A program made the translations under genes and the position numbers. From Streptococcus mitis (GTDB lineage: Bacteria > Bacillota > Bacilli > Lactobacillales > Streptococcaceae), in NCBI RefSeq assembly GCF_002860865.1, contig NZ_PKIE01000001.1:248001-312000 (forward strand): 64,000 nucleotides of DNA. Reading direction: 5' to 3'. Shown piece after piece: positions 40,329 through 48,940 of the stretch; position 1 is the stretch's first letter; each line of letters starts with the position of its first letter. A model generated the notes under the pieces. It was not told where the DNA came from and made no database searches. It saw nothing but the letters and a program-made list of their open reading frames with translations.

Positions 40329-42053
40329 ATGAAACACTTACTATCTTACTTTAACCCCTACATCAAGGAATCGATTTTAGCACCCCTGTTCAAGCTACTA
40401 GAAGCTGTGTTTGAGCTCCTGGTTCCCATGGTGATTGCAGGAATTGTTGACCAATCCTTGCCCCAGAGAGATCAAGGACACCTCTGGATGCAGATTGGCC
40501 TGCTCCTTATCTTTGCAGTAATTGGTGTTTTAGTGGCCTTGGTAGCCCAGTTTTACTCAGCCAAGGCAGCGGTTGGGTTTGCCAAAGAACTGACAAACGA
40601 CCTTTATCGTCATATTCTTTCCTTACCCAAGGATAGCAGAGACCGTCTGACAACTTCGAGCTTGGTGACTCGCTTGACTTCGGATACCTATCAGATTCAG
40701 ACTGGTATCAATCAATTTTTGCGCCTCTTTTTACGAGCACCTATTATCGTTTTTGGAGCCATTTTTATGGCCTATCGAATCTCAGCTGAGCTGACTTTCT
40801 GGTTCTTGGTCATGGTTGTCATTTTGACCCTTGTCATTGTCGGCCTCTCTCGACTGGTCAATCCTCTCTACAGCAGTCTCAGAAAGAAAACGGACCAGTT
40901 GGTTCAGGAAACGCGCCAGCAATTACAAGGAATGCGAGTAATTCGTGCTTTTGGTCAAGAAAAACGAGAGTTACAGATTTTTCAAACCCTTAACCAAGTT
41001 TATGCGAGACTGCAAGAAAAGACGGGTTTCTGGTCTAGTTTATTAACCCCTCTGACTTATCTAATTGTTAATGGAACTCTTCTCGTCATCATCTGGCAGG
41101 GCTATATTTCTATTCAAGGAGAAGTGCTCAGTCAAGGTGCCTTGATTGCTCTTATCAATTACCTCTTACAAATTTTGGTGGAATTGGTTAAGCTCGCCAT
41201 GCTGATCAATTCTCTTAACCAGTCCTATATCTCAGCCAAGCGAATCGAGGAAGTTTTTGCTGAGGCTCCAGAAGATATCCATTCAGAGTTAGAACAAAAG
41301 CAAGCTACCAACGAGCAGGTTTTACAAGTTCAAGAATTGACCTTTACCTATCCTGATGCGGCCCAGCCTTCTCTGAGAGGCATTTCTTTTGATATGAAGC
41401 AAGGGCAAATCCTCGGTATCATCGGAGGGACGGGTTCTGGTAAATCAAGCTTGGTGCAAGTCTTACTTGGACTTTACCCAGCAGACAAGGAGAGCATTGA
41501 CCTTTATAGAAATGGACGTAGTCCTCTTAATCTTGAGCAGTGGCGGTCTTGGATTTCCTATGTGCCACAAAAGGTCGAACTTTTTAAGGGAACTATTCGT
41601 TCCAACTTGACTCTAGGCTTAAATCAAGAAGTGACTGATCAAGAACTCTGGCAATCCTTAGAAATCGCGCAAGCCAAGGATTTTGTCAGTGAAAAGGAAG
41701 GTCTCTTGGATGCCACTGTTGAGGCAGGAGGTCGAAATTTCTCAGGTGGACAAAAACAAAGGCTGTCTATCGCACGTGCAGTCTTGCGCCAAGCTCCGTT
41801 CCTTATCCTAGATGATGCGACCTCGGCCCTCGACACCATTACCGAGTCCAAACTCTTGAAAGCTATCCGAGAAAATCTGCCAAATACCAGTTTAATCTTG
41901 ATCTCTCAACGAACCTCGACTTTACAGATGGCTGACCAGATTCTCCTCTTAGAAAAAGGAGAGCTCCTAGCTATCGGCAAGCACGAGGACTTGATGAAAT
42001 CTAGTCAAGTTTATCGCGAAATCAATGCATCCCAACATGGTAAGGAGGACTAG
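40329..42053 (+). CDS. ABC exporter, half-transporter 1 (heterodimeric multidrug type)
   Basis: 574 residues. Six-helix membrane domain (about 1-310) and ATPase domain (about 335-574) with Walker A GGTGSGKSS, canonical signature FSGGQKQ, and Walker B LILDDATSALD. The residue after the Walker B Asp is Asp instead of catalytic Glu. This is the usual asymmetry of heterodimeric exporters, where this subunit contributes the degenerate site. Start ATG 40329 behind AGGGA. The partner gene follows at 1 nt. The substrate is unknown. Confidence 0.9.
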   Translation: MKHLLSYFNPYIKESILAPLFKLLEAVFELLVPMVIAGIVDQSLPQRDQGHLWMQIGLLLIFAVIGVLVALVAQFYSAKAAVGFAKELTNDLYRHILSLPKDSRDRLTTSSLVTRLTSDTYQIQTGINQFLRLFLRAPIIVFGAIFMAYRISAELTFWFLVMVVILTLVIVGLSRLVNPLYSSLRKKTDQLVQETRQQLQGMRVIRAFGQEKRELQIFQTLNQVYARLQEKTGFWSSLLTPLTYLIVNGTLLVIIWQGYISIQGEVLSQGALIALINYLLQILVELVKLAMLINSLNQSYISAKRIEEVFAEAPEDIHSELEQKQATNEQVLQVQELTFTYPDAAQPSLRGISFDMKQGQILGIIGGTGSGKSSLVQVLLGLYPADKESIDLYRNGRSPLNLEQWRSWISYVPQKVELFKGTIRSNLTLGLNQEVTDQELWQSLEIAQAKDFVSEKEGLLDATVEAGGRNFSGGQKQRLSIARAVLRQAPFLILDDATSALDTITESKLLKAIRENLPNTSLILISQRTSTLQMADQILLLEKGELLAIGKHEDLMKSSQVYREINASQHGKED

Positions 42054-42054
42054 T

Positions 42055-43803
42055 ATGAGACGACAAACTGCAAACCAGACGCTCAAACGTTTGGCCAAAG
42101 ATTTAGCAAGCCATCCCTTCCTCCTTTTACTAGCCTTTCTAGGAACTATTGTCCAGGTTGCCCTATCAATCTACCTACCTATATTGATTGGACAGGTCAT
42201 CGACCAGGTCCTAGTGGCTGGTTCTTCGCTAGTTTTTTGGCAGATATTTCTCCAAATGATCTTGGTGGTCATAGGAAATACTTTGGTACAATGGGTAAAT
42301 CCTCTTCTTTATAATCGCCTAATTTTCTCTTATACCAGAAACTTGCGAGAGCGAATCATCCATAAGCTCCATCGTCTACCGATTGCTTTTGTAGATAGGC
42401 AAGGTAGTGGGGAGATGGTCAGTCGTGTAACCACGGACATCGAACAGTTGGCAGCTGGTTTGACCATGATTTTTAACCAATTTTTCATTGGCGTCTTGAT
42501 GATTTTGGTTAGTATTCTAGCCATGCTCCAAATTCATCTCCTCATGACTCTCTTAGTCTTGCTGTTGACGCCACTGTCTATGGTGATTTCACGCTTTATT
42601 GCCAAACGCTCCTATCATCTCTTCCAGAAGCAAACAGAGACGAGGGGAATTCAGACTCAGTTGATTGAAGAATCGTTGAGCCAACAGACCATTATCCAGT
42701 CTTTTAATGCTCAGGAAGAGTTTATCCAAAGGTTGCGTGAGGCTAATGACCACTACGCAGGCTATTCTCAGTCAGCTATCTTTTATTCTTCAACGGTCAA
42801 TCCTTCGACTCGCTTTGTCAATGCGCTCATTTATGCGCTCCTAGCTGGGGTGGGAACTTATCGTATCATGATGGGGTCCACCTTGACCATTGGACGTTTA
42901 GTGACTTTTTTGAACTATGTTCAACAGTACACCAAGCCCTTTAACGATATTTCTTCAGTGTTAGCTGAGTTGCAAAGTGCTCTGGCTTGTGCAGAGCGCG
43001 TCTATGCTGTCTTAGAAAGTCCTGAGGTGGCTGAAAGTGGTAAGGAAGAGTTGACCAGTGACCAAGTTAAGGGAGCTATTTCCTTTAAACATGTCTCTTT
43101 TGGCTATCATCCTGAAAAGATTTTGATTAAGGATTTATCTATTGATATTCCAGCTGGTAGCAAGGTGGCCATCGTTGGTCCGACAGGTGCTGGTAAATCA
43201 ACCCTTATCAATCTTCTTATGCGTTTCTATCCTATTAACTCAGGAGATATCTTGCTAGATGGGAAATCCATTTATGACTATAGTCGTGCTTCGCTACGAC
43301 AGCAGTTTGGCATGGTGCTCCAAGAAACCTGGCTCAAGCAAGGGACCATTCATGACAATATTGCCTTTGGCAATCCTGAAGCCAGTCGAGAGCAGGTGAT
43401 TGCTGCTGCCAAAGGAGCCAATGCAGACTTTTTCATCCAACAGTTGCCACAGGGATACGATACAAAGTTAGAAAATGCTGGAGAATCTCTCTCTGTCGGT
43501 CAGGCTCAGCTCTTGACCATTGCCCGAGTCTTTCTGGCTATTCCCAAGATTCTTATCTTAGACGAGGCAACTTCTTCTATCGATACGCGGACAGAAGTGT
43601 TGGTACAGGATGCTTTTGCTAAACTCATGAAGGGGCGCACAAGCTTTATCATCGCCCACCGCTTGTCAACCATTCAGGATGCGGATTTGATTCTAGTCTT
43701 GGTGGATGGTGATATCGTGGAGCATGGCAATCATCAGGATCTCATGGCTAGAGAGGGCAAGTATTACCAAATGCAGCAAGCTGCAGCTTTTAGCTCTGAA
43801 TAA
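42055..43803 (+). CDS. ABC exporter, half-transporter 2
   Basis: 582 residues. Membrane domain (about 1-325) and ATPase domain with Walker A GPTGAGKST, Walker B LILDEATSSID with catalytic Glu intact, and a non-consensus signature LSVGQAQ. Combined with the first subunit this gives one active and one degenerate ATP site. The start is ATG 42055 with AAGGAGG at 42042-42048; an upstream ATG in the same frame lies inside the first gene. The exported compound is unknown. Confidence 0.9.
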   Translation: MRRQTANQTLKRLAKDLASHPFLLLLAFLGTIVQVALSIYLPILIGQVIDQVLVAGSSLVFWQIFLQMILVVIGNTLVQWVNPLLYNRLIFSYTRNLRERIIHKLHRLPIAFVDRQGSGEMVSRVTTDIEQLAAGLTMIFNQFFIGVLMILVSILAMLQIHLLMTLLVLLLTPLSMVISRFIAKRSYHLFQKQTETRGIQTQLIEESLSQQTIIQSFNAQEEFIQRLREANDHYAGYSQSAIFYSSTVNPSTRFVNALIYALLAGVGTYRIMMGSTLTIGRLVTFLNYVQQYTKPFNDISSVLAELQSALACAERVYAVLESPEVAESGKEELTSDQVKGAISFKHVSFGYHPEKILIKDLSIDIPAGSKVAIVGPTGAGKSTLINLLMRFYPINSGDILLDGKSIYDYSRASLRQQFGMVLQETWLKQGTIHDNIAFGNPEASREQVIAAAKGANADFFIQQLPQGYDTKLENAGESLSVGQAQLLTIARVFLAIPKILILDEATSSIDTRTEVLVQDAFAKLMKGRTSFIIAHRLSTIQDADLILVLVDGDIVEHGNHQDLMAREGKYYQMQQAAAFSSE

Positions 43804-43865
43804 AACTTTCTACTTTGAAATCTTATGGACAAAAAAAGTTGCCTTCGGGTCAATGTCATTAAGTT

Positions 43866-43907
43866 AAGAAATTCAAATACAATTCTGTATTTGGGTTTCT
43901 TTTTTAT
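43866..43907 (+). terminator. Subterminal terminator inside the IS
   Basis: AAGAAA-CAAATACA / TGTATTTG-TTTCTT stem followed by a T-run, just inside the left inverted repeat. It blocks read-in transcription toward the transposase. Confidence 0.7.
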
Positions 43908-43939
43908 GTGATAAACTTATAGTTAAGGAGGGATTTCCC

Positions 43940-45230
43940 ATGATAAAACAAATAAAAGCCCACTTGAATAATAGTATTCAGAGTATCATTGGTCAAAAAG
44001 TTGAGTTCGTCAAACAAGATGAACAGGCCTTTACTCGTAAAAGAAGTTTATCACTAGAAACTATGATTCGTACCATTCTGGGAATGGGAGGAAAATCCTT
44101 GTCAAAAGAATTACTAGATGCCAAACTGACAGTTTCAAATTCAGCCTTTGTTCAAAGACGCTATCAGATAAAACCTGAAGCGTTCTATGCCCTATTTAAA
44201 GAATTTACAGCACCTATTCCACTTAATACTGATTTTCCAATATTCGCTGCAGATGGGAGTGATATCTGTATTCCTCGAAATCCCATGGATACAGAAACCT
44301 CTATCCAAACCCAAAAGGATGTTAAATCCTATAATCTCATACACATAAATGCCCTATACGACTTGACGAGTGGAGTGTATAGAGATGTTTCTATTCAAGA
44401 CAAACATACGCAACATGAGCGCTTAGCTCTGATTCAGATGATGGAGGATTCTCCCTTTCGAGAAAGCTCTTGTTATCATGGATAGAGGCTATGAAAGTTA
44501 CAATCTTATGGCTCATTTTCAAGAAAAAGGTTGGCTTTATATCATCCGTATTCGAGATGGAAAACAATCCATGCGTTCCTCCTTCAACTTGCCAAATACG
44601 GAGTGTTTTGATCAAACATTTTCTCTAACATTATCACGAAAGCAAACCAATCAGCTCAAAAAACTTTATCGTGATTTTCCCAATGACTATCATTTTATTC
44701 CACACAATTCTACTTTTGATTTTCTTCCAGAAACAAGTCAAAAACAGGATCCTGTAGTACTCTATGAGCTTCCTTTTCGTATGGTGCGTTTAGAAGTGGA
44801 AGAAGGAAAATACGAAACTTTAGTGACAAATACAGACTATTCAATCCAAGAATTAAAAAATCTCTACGCCAGCAGATGGGGCATAGAGACTAGTTTTCGT
44901 GACCTGAAATACAGTGTTGGCTTGGTCAATTTTCATGCAAAAAAGAAGGAAGGGATTCTCCAAGAAATCTTTGCTCGCTTTACAAATTTTAACTTTTATC
45001 GTTGGGTAATCTCGCAAGTTGCCATCGACAGTAGTCGTAAAAAACAAAGATATAAAGTGTGTTTCTCAGATGCGGCTTATGCCTGCCGTTTGTTTTTTAA
45101 CTGTTCCCTTTCTTCTCTCCAGTTGAAAAACTACCTCAAGAAACAGTTATCTATTATTCGACCGAATCGAAAATATCAAAGAAAGATAAAGACCCAATCG
45201 GTAGTTGATTTCATCTATAGAGTAACATAA
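43940..45230 (+). pseudogene. IS4-family transposase, frameshifted
   Basis: About 430 codons. Frame 1 (43940-44485) holds the N-terminus and the first catalytic Asp in FPIFAADGSDI. Frame 2 (about 44466-45230) holds LVIMDRGYES (second Asp) and the YREK-like region with catalytic Glu (YASRWGIETSFRDLKY). The frame changes by one extra nucleotide, or two lost, in the A-run at 44463-44465, in SPFRE-ALVIMD. AAGGAGG precedes the ATG. Without a canonical slippery heptamer I treat it as a mutation and not programmed frameshifting. Confidence 0.85.
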
Positions 45231-45360
45231 ATCTCAAAAAATAGGGTGAAAAAACCTTTATTTGTCATGCAAAAAAATAGAAGATAGGATAGAGAATCAC
45301 TTTGATGTTCTCAATCCTATCTCCTATTTAAAGAGTTAGATCACTAACTTAATGACATTG

Positions 45361-45831
45361 CTGAGAAGGTAGGTTTTCTTTTTTAGTCAGTGAATAATAT
45401 AGAATAAAGTAGATCAGAAATTTAGCAGGGTTATTCTCTTTTACTAACAATCTGCTGACAAAGATTAAACTTATTGTGAACCTTACTAGTAAGTGAAATG
45501 ATAGGCAAAGAGTCTTAAAAATAAGAAAAAGGCATAGTATCAGATGTTGAAAATAACTTGATACTATGCCTTTTATTGTGGGAAGATTTACTCCATTTTC
45601 TTCAGGAATTGAGATTTTGCCCATCTCTTTTTATTATATTTAAGGATATTTGAAAGATATATTTTAGAAAAACAATTATGGAGTTCTTAAATACAGAATA
45701 TATTATAAATGCTGATTCAAAGTGAAGTTTTATATGTTTTTTGATTTTGTTGAGCATAAAATCTATTAACTAAATTCGAACTACAAAAATTAATTTTAGA
45801 TGAACTAAACTGTAGGCTTTGGAAAGTTCTC
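45361..45831. other. Intergenic between IS4 element and recombinase, with bidirectional terminator
   Basis: No gene seen. 45527-45574 is a strong hairpin (AAAGGCATAGTATCA / TGATACTATGCCTTT) with T-runs on both strands; it could end transcription from either side. The rest is AT-rich with nothing recognisable. Confidence 0.6.
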
Positions 45832-46728
45832 TTATTCGATTTCAGAATGAATCGCTGATACAGGATTAAAAGAACTAAGTATTTCTTTTTGTTTTGAATG
45901 AGATACGTGAGTATAGATTTGTGTGATTGATATAGAACTGTGTCCAAGAATTTGTTGAATGTATCGAATATCTACATCATTATCTAGAAGCATTGTCGCA
46001 AAGCTATGTCTAAACATATGTGGTGTAATAGTTTTAGATAAGCTATTTTGTTCAACGATTCTCTTTATAACTAAACGTACACTTTGCTCTGACAATGGTT
46101 TAAGAGAATGTTTCCCTGGAAACAAGAAATCATTTGATTCATTTCTTGTTTTATTTATATATGTTTCTAATAAATTGAATGTTTTTTGATCTCCTAAAAA
46201 TAGGATACGTTCTTTCTTACCCTTTCCTATAATATGGAGTGTCTTATTGGAAAGATTAATATCTTTGAGATGAATATGGCAAAGTTCAGAAATTCTGATG
46301 CCTGTTGAAAGTAAAAGTGAAATAATTAGTAGATTTCTTTCAGCGTGTTGTTTTTGATAATCAGTTTTAGATAGAGCTACTCTCTGCTCTAAATATAAAA
46401 AAATACTTTTCAGAATGTCATACGGAATCGTTTTAGGCAATATTTTTTCAGTTCTAAATTGAAAACGCAATTGATTGAAGGGGTTCTCTTCAATTATGTT
46501 CTGGTATTTTAGATAGTTATAAAACACCTTCATACAAGCAATTTTTCTTCTTAATGTATTCGTTTTTATGTTAGATTGTGTCAAGTGTTCTATATAGGAT
46601 TCGACATTATCATAGTCTGAGTTATAAAATTGCATAAGATCATTCTTATAAGCGCGAATTGTGTGTGAACTCAAACGCTTATGAGTTTTGCAATAATCTA
46701 AGTAAGTAGAAATAAGTTTATAATCCAT
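45832..46728 (-). CDS. Tyrosine recombinase (XerC/D-like integrase/invertase)
   Basis: 298 residues. The N-terminal SAM-like DNA-binding domain spans about 1-90 and the catalytic domain about 100-290. All active residues are present: Arg145 (STGIRISEL), Lys in GKGKKER, His237-x2-Arg240 (HMFRHSFA), His263 (LGHSSI), Tyr272 (IYTHV). The start is ATG 46728 with AAAGGAGA upstream; the in-frame ATG at 46746 lies before that site. It lies only 59 bp from a 39-bp inverted repeat that flanks the Thoeris genes and has an internal recombinase-like core. The best inference is a site-specific invertase for that segment. An integrase for a former island is the alternative. Confidence 0.9.
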   Translation of the reverse strand: MDYKLISTYLDYCKTHKRLSSHTIRAYKNDLMQFYNSDYDNVESYIEHLTQSNIKTNTLRRKIACMKVFYNYLKYQNIIEENPFNQLRFQFRTEKILPKTIPYDILKSIFLYLEQRVALSKTDYQKQHAERNLLIISLLLSTGIRISELCHIHLKDINLSNKTLHIIGKGKKERILFLGDQKTFNLLETYINKTRNESNDFLFPGKHSLKPLSEQSVRLVIKRIVEQNSLSKTITPHMFRHSFATMLLDNDVDIRYIQQILGHSSISITQIYTHVSHSKQKEILSSFNPVSAIHSEIE

Positions 46729-46756
46729 AAAAATCTCCTTTATCAATAATCATGCT

Positions 46757-46785
46757 ATTATAAACCTATTTGGGTGCTTTGTATA
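46757..46785 (-). promoter_or_regulatory. Promoter of the recombinase gene
   Basis: Minus strand -10 TATAAT (46762-46757), 17-bp spacer, -35 TATACA (46785-46780). The -35 end comes within 3 bp of the left inverted repeat, so recombinase bound at the repeat could repress its own gene. Confidence 0.55.
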
Positions 46786-46787
46786 GC

Positions 46788-46826
46788 GATAATAAATAGT
46801 TATCGGTAGGAGAGATATATTTTGGA
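46788..46826 (+). repeat. 39-bp inverted repeat, left copy (IRL of Thoeris cassette)
   Basis: Perfect inverted match to 48890-48928. It contains an internal dyad GATAA-N7-TTATC (46788-46804), the form of a tyrosine-recombinase core site. GTAGGAGAG (ribosome-binding site) and the TTG start of thsB follow within the repeat. Confidence 0.95.
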
Positions 46827-47568
46827 AGATAGGGTATTTTTTTGTTTTTCAGGTAAAGATAGATTAGTTTATGCTCAGTCTCTAAATTTTCATTTAAAAA
46901 ATTTAGGAATTGAAGTGTGGTACGATTATGAAAAACTGTATCTAGGAGATGACGGTGACTATGTCAATATTGAAGAGGGAGTAGAACAATCTAAGATATT
47001 TTTACTTTTTATTTCAACACAATTATTTCAAAGTACAGGAGCAATGTTAGAATTAGATGCAATTAAAACCAAAATTGATAAATATCAAGAAATAGTAATC
47101 ATTCCCATTCTTTGCGAGATAACCAGTAGCCAAATTCCTAAGAAATACAATTGGATTTCTAAGTATATATATGGAGAAATGAAACTTGATATTTCTAGCG
47201 GAACCTATGATTTATCAATTGATATACTAAAACGTTTACTATACGAACAATTAAAGTCAGTAGAAATAAAAAATCTACTGACTTTAGAAAATATAACAAC
47301 AGATAAATTTATCAATGCTATTATTGATAAATATAATTATATTGATAAAAATTGTTTTAGCATTAGAATCACAATGCTGTATACATTGATTTTATATTGT
47401 TTAGAAAAATACAATATTAATGATAATATTTCATATTATAGTAGTAGCTTCATTTTTAATAAAGTTAAATTTAATATTCAGCCAACTTTAAAAGAAATAG
47501 CTTGTATGGAATCAATTATACTGGTATTAATCAATAAAATTGAAGGATATTTCTTCAATAATATGTAA
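46822..47568 (+). CDS. thsB: Thoeris ThsB, TIR-domain NAD-signalling protein
   Basis: 248 residues. N-terminal TIR domain (about 1-130) of the MTH538-like kind: VFFCFSGKDRLVYAQSL, GIEVWYDYEKL (BB-loop region), SKIFLLFIST, and STGAMLELDAI with the expected catalytic Glu77. The C-terminal part (about 130-248) is helical and unrecognised. ThsB senses phage and makes a cyclic ADP-ribose isomer from NAD that activates ThsA. It starts at TTG 46822 with GGAGAG upstream, both inside the inverted repeat. The 3' end overlaps convergent thsA by 42 bp. Very AT-rich compared with the core genes, indicating transfer. Confidence 0.85.
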   Translation: MEDRVFFCFSGKDRLVYAQSLNFHLKNLGIEVWYDYEKLYLGDDGDYVNIEEGVEQSKIFLLFISTQLFQSTGAMLELDAIKTKIDKYQEIVIIPILCEITSSQIPKKYNWISKYIYGEMKLDISSGTYDLSIDILKRLLYEQLKSVEIKNLLTLENITTDKFINAIIDKYNYIDKNCFSIRITMLYTLILYCLEKYNINDNISYYSSSFIFNKVKFNIQPTLKEIACMESIILVLINKIEGYFFNNM

Positions 47569-48894
47569 TACTAATTCCGCTAGTTTGTCTGGACTATTTT
47601 CCGAACATAATTTCTCAATATAATTTTCTAAATAAGGGTATTCAGTTATACTTGATTTTATTTTCTCCCCTAACTCTGCTGCAGCAAATCCAGTGCTAGC
47701 AATTGGAATGATATAATTTCCTTGTTCTTTCGAAATTTTAATTTCTTCCCAAACACCCCTAGAAGTGACAATGTCACCTTTACTATTGATTGCCTGACCA
47801 TACATAACAATGGTAAACTTTGTATCCGATATCAGATTTCGTCTATAAGACGTATCCTCATCTAAACTCATATCGTGAGCGAATGGTCGCATAATTAAAC
47901 GTTTTTCAATATTAGCCTCATTAATTGAGTAAAGTTTTTGTATGCTGGAACCGGAAATGTAATAGCCAATGTTCTTTCCAAATCCAGTAACTATATTGTA
48001 TCCTCCGTCAATTAGTTTTTCAACTAAAGATTTCGAAAGGTTATAGGCTCTAGTCTCCTCTAGTGCATCATCTAAACTACCTGAGATATAAATATTTTTA
48101 CTAATTGTTTTTTCTTTTATTTCCCTCAAAATTTCTTTAATGTCTTCGGGAGTTTGGACCAACAAAACTTTTATGTTGTACCTTTTTCCTAAATCATCTA
48201 TAAAAAGTTGAAAATTTTTATCCCCAGGCTTATCTATCATAATTGTATAGAATGCTTTATTATTCTTACCTATGTAACTGTGTAGCTTTTGAATAGATTT
48301 TAGAACGATATCATCAGTAAAACTATAACCAATAAATAAAAAAGTATTAGTGACTAACTCTCTTTGAAAAAAACTTAAAAATAACTCATGATTAAGGTAA
48401 TAGTTTTCAATATCAGATTTTGAAATAACAATTTTTGAAATACTACCTATATCTCCGTTAAGCTTGAATATATTTACTCTATTTTTCAAACTAACAGAAC
48501 CTAAGTCTTGTTCATCATGAATACTATTAATATTTATTTTTTGATACTCAAAATTCTTCTCTATTACTTTATCAAAATTAGTTGTCCAAATTGATTTGAA
48601 ACCAATTTGGACAATTATTTTCATTAGTTCGCTTTCATAATCAAATTTGTTAATTTTATGATTTATTAGTGAATATAATTCTCGCTCACTATACTCATTA
48701 ATAAAATATTGAGCAAGTTGAAAATAGTCTGTGATACTACTAATATCGAGTCCTAATTTTTCGGCACATGGGGTTAGAAGTTCTTTCCAAGTTGGAAAAT
48801 GAGCATCTAAACTACTTCCTGCACCTAAAAATAATGATAATTCTCCATCATTAAAAGAGTCACTTATTTTTGTAATAAAACTTTTTCTATCCAA
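47527..48894 (-). CDS. thsA: Thoeris ThsA, SIR2-SLOG effector
   Basis: 455 residues. The N-terminal SIR2 NADase domain (about 1-270) has LFLGAGSS (about 21-28), TTNFD with Asn106, and FKLNGDIG. The C-terminal SLOG domain (about 275-455; IYISGSLDD, NIVTGFG, RGVWEEI) senses the ThsB product. The family catalytic pair is Asn and His 40 residues apart (Asn112/His152 in the B. cereus protein). Here Asn106 is present, but position 146 is Asn (AAC) and not His (CAC), so NADase activity may be lost. It starts at TTG 48894 within the inverted repeat, with the same ribosome-binding site as thsB. Confidence 0.87.
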   Translation of the reverse strand: MDRKSFITKISDSFNDGELSLFLGAGSSLDAHFPTWKELLTPCAEKLGLDISSITDYFQLAQYFINEYSERELYSLINHKINKFDYESELMKIIVQIGFKSIWTTNFDKVIEKNFEYQKININSIHDEQDLGSVSLKNRVNIFKLNGDIGSISKIVISKSDIENYYLNHELFLSFFQRELVTNTFLFIGYSFTDDIVLKSIQKLHSYIGKNNKAFYTIMIDKPGDKNFQLFIDDLGKRYNIKVLLVQTPEDIKEILREIKEKTISKNIYISGSLDDALEETRAYNLSKSLVEKLIDGGYNIVTGFGKNIGYYISGSSIQKLYSINEANIEKRLIMRPFAHDMSLDEDTSYRRNLISDTKFTIVMYGQAINSKGDIVTSRGVWEEIKISKEQGNYIIPIASTGFAAAELGEKIKSSITEYPYLENYIEKLCSENSPDKLAELVLHIIEEISFNFID

Positions 48895-48928
48895 AATATA
48901 TCTCTCCTACCGATAACTATTTATTATC
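48890..48928 (-). repeat. 39-bp inverted repeat, right copy (IRR of Thoeris cassette)
   Basis: Exact reverse complement of 46788-46826, including the GATAA-N7-TTATC core, GTAGGAGAG and TTG start. The two copies enclose 2,063 bp holding only thsB and thsA. Confidence 0.95.
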
Positions 48929-48931
48929 ACT

Positions 48932-48940
48932 AGTATACCA
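48932..48940 (-). promoter_or_regulatory. Extended -10 promoter just outside IRR
   Basis: Minus strand TGGTATACT, the same extended -10 as the LtaS-like gene, 3 bp outside the repeat and reading into whichever Thoeris gene lies on the right (now thsA). The equivalent place on the left (46779-46787) has no comparable box. Confidence 0.65.

Larger units (their letters stand above)
43851..45360 (+). mobile_element. IS4-like insertion sequence
   Basis: 16-bp perfect terminal inverted repeats: CAATGTCATTAAGTTA at 43851-43866 and its complement at 45345-45360. It is about 1.51 kb and holds one frameshifted transposase. I saw no obvious target duplication, so the outer ends may lie slightly beyond these repeats. 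A hairpin between transposase and right end (45277-45327) resembles a terminator. Confidence 0.8.

Noticed and set aside
44459..44480. Programmed ribosomal frameshifting in the IS4-like transposase
   Set aside because: No slippery heptamer or downstream pseudoknot is evident, and IS4-family elements normally use a single ORF.
45349..45624. 91-codon minus-strand ORF between the IS4 element and the recombinase
   Set aside because: It runs through a strong bidirectional terminator hairpin, has no convincing Shine-Dalgarno, and its hydrophobic composition is that of translated AT-rich DNA.
45832..48928. Interpreting the 39-bp repeats as ends of an insertion sequence or transposon
   Set aside because: The repeats contain ribosome-binding sites and start codons fused in frame to two different genes, and the recombinase lies outside them, so they do not look like transposon termini.
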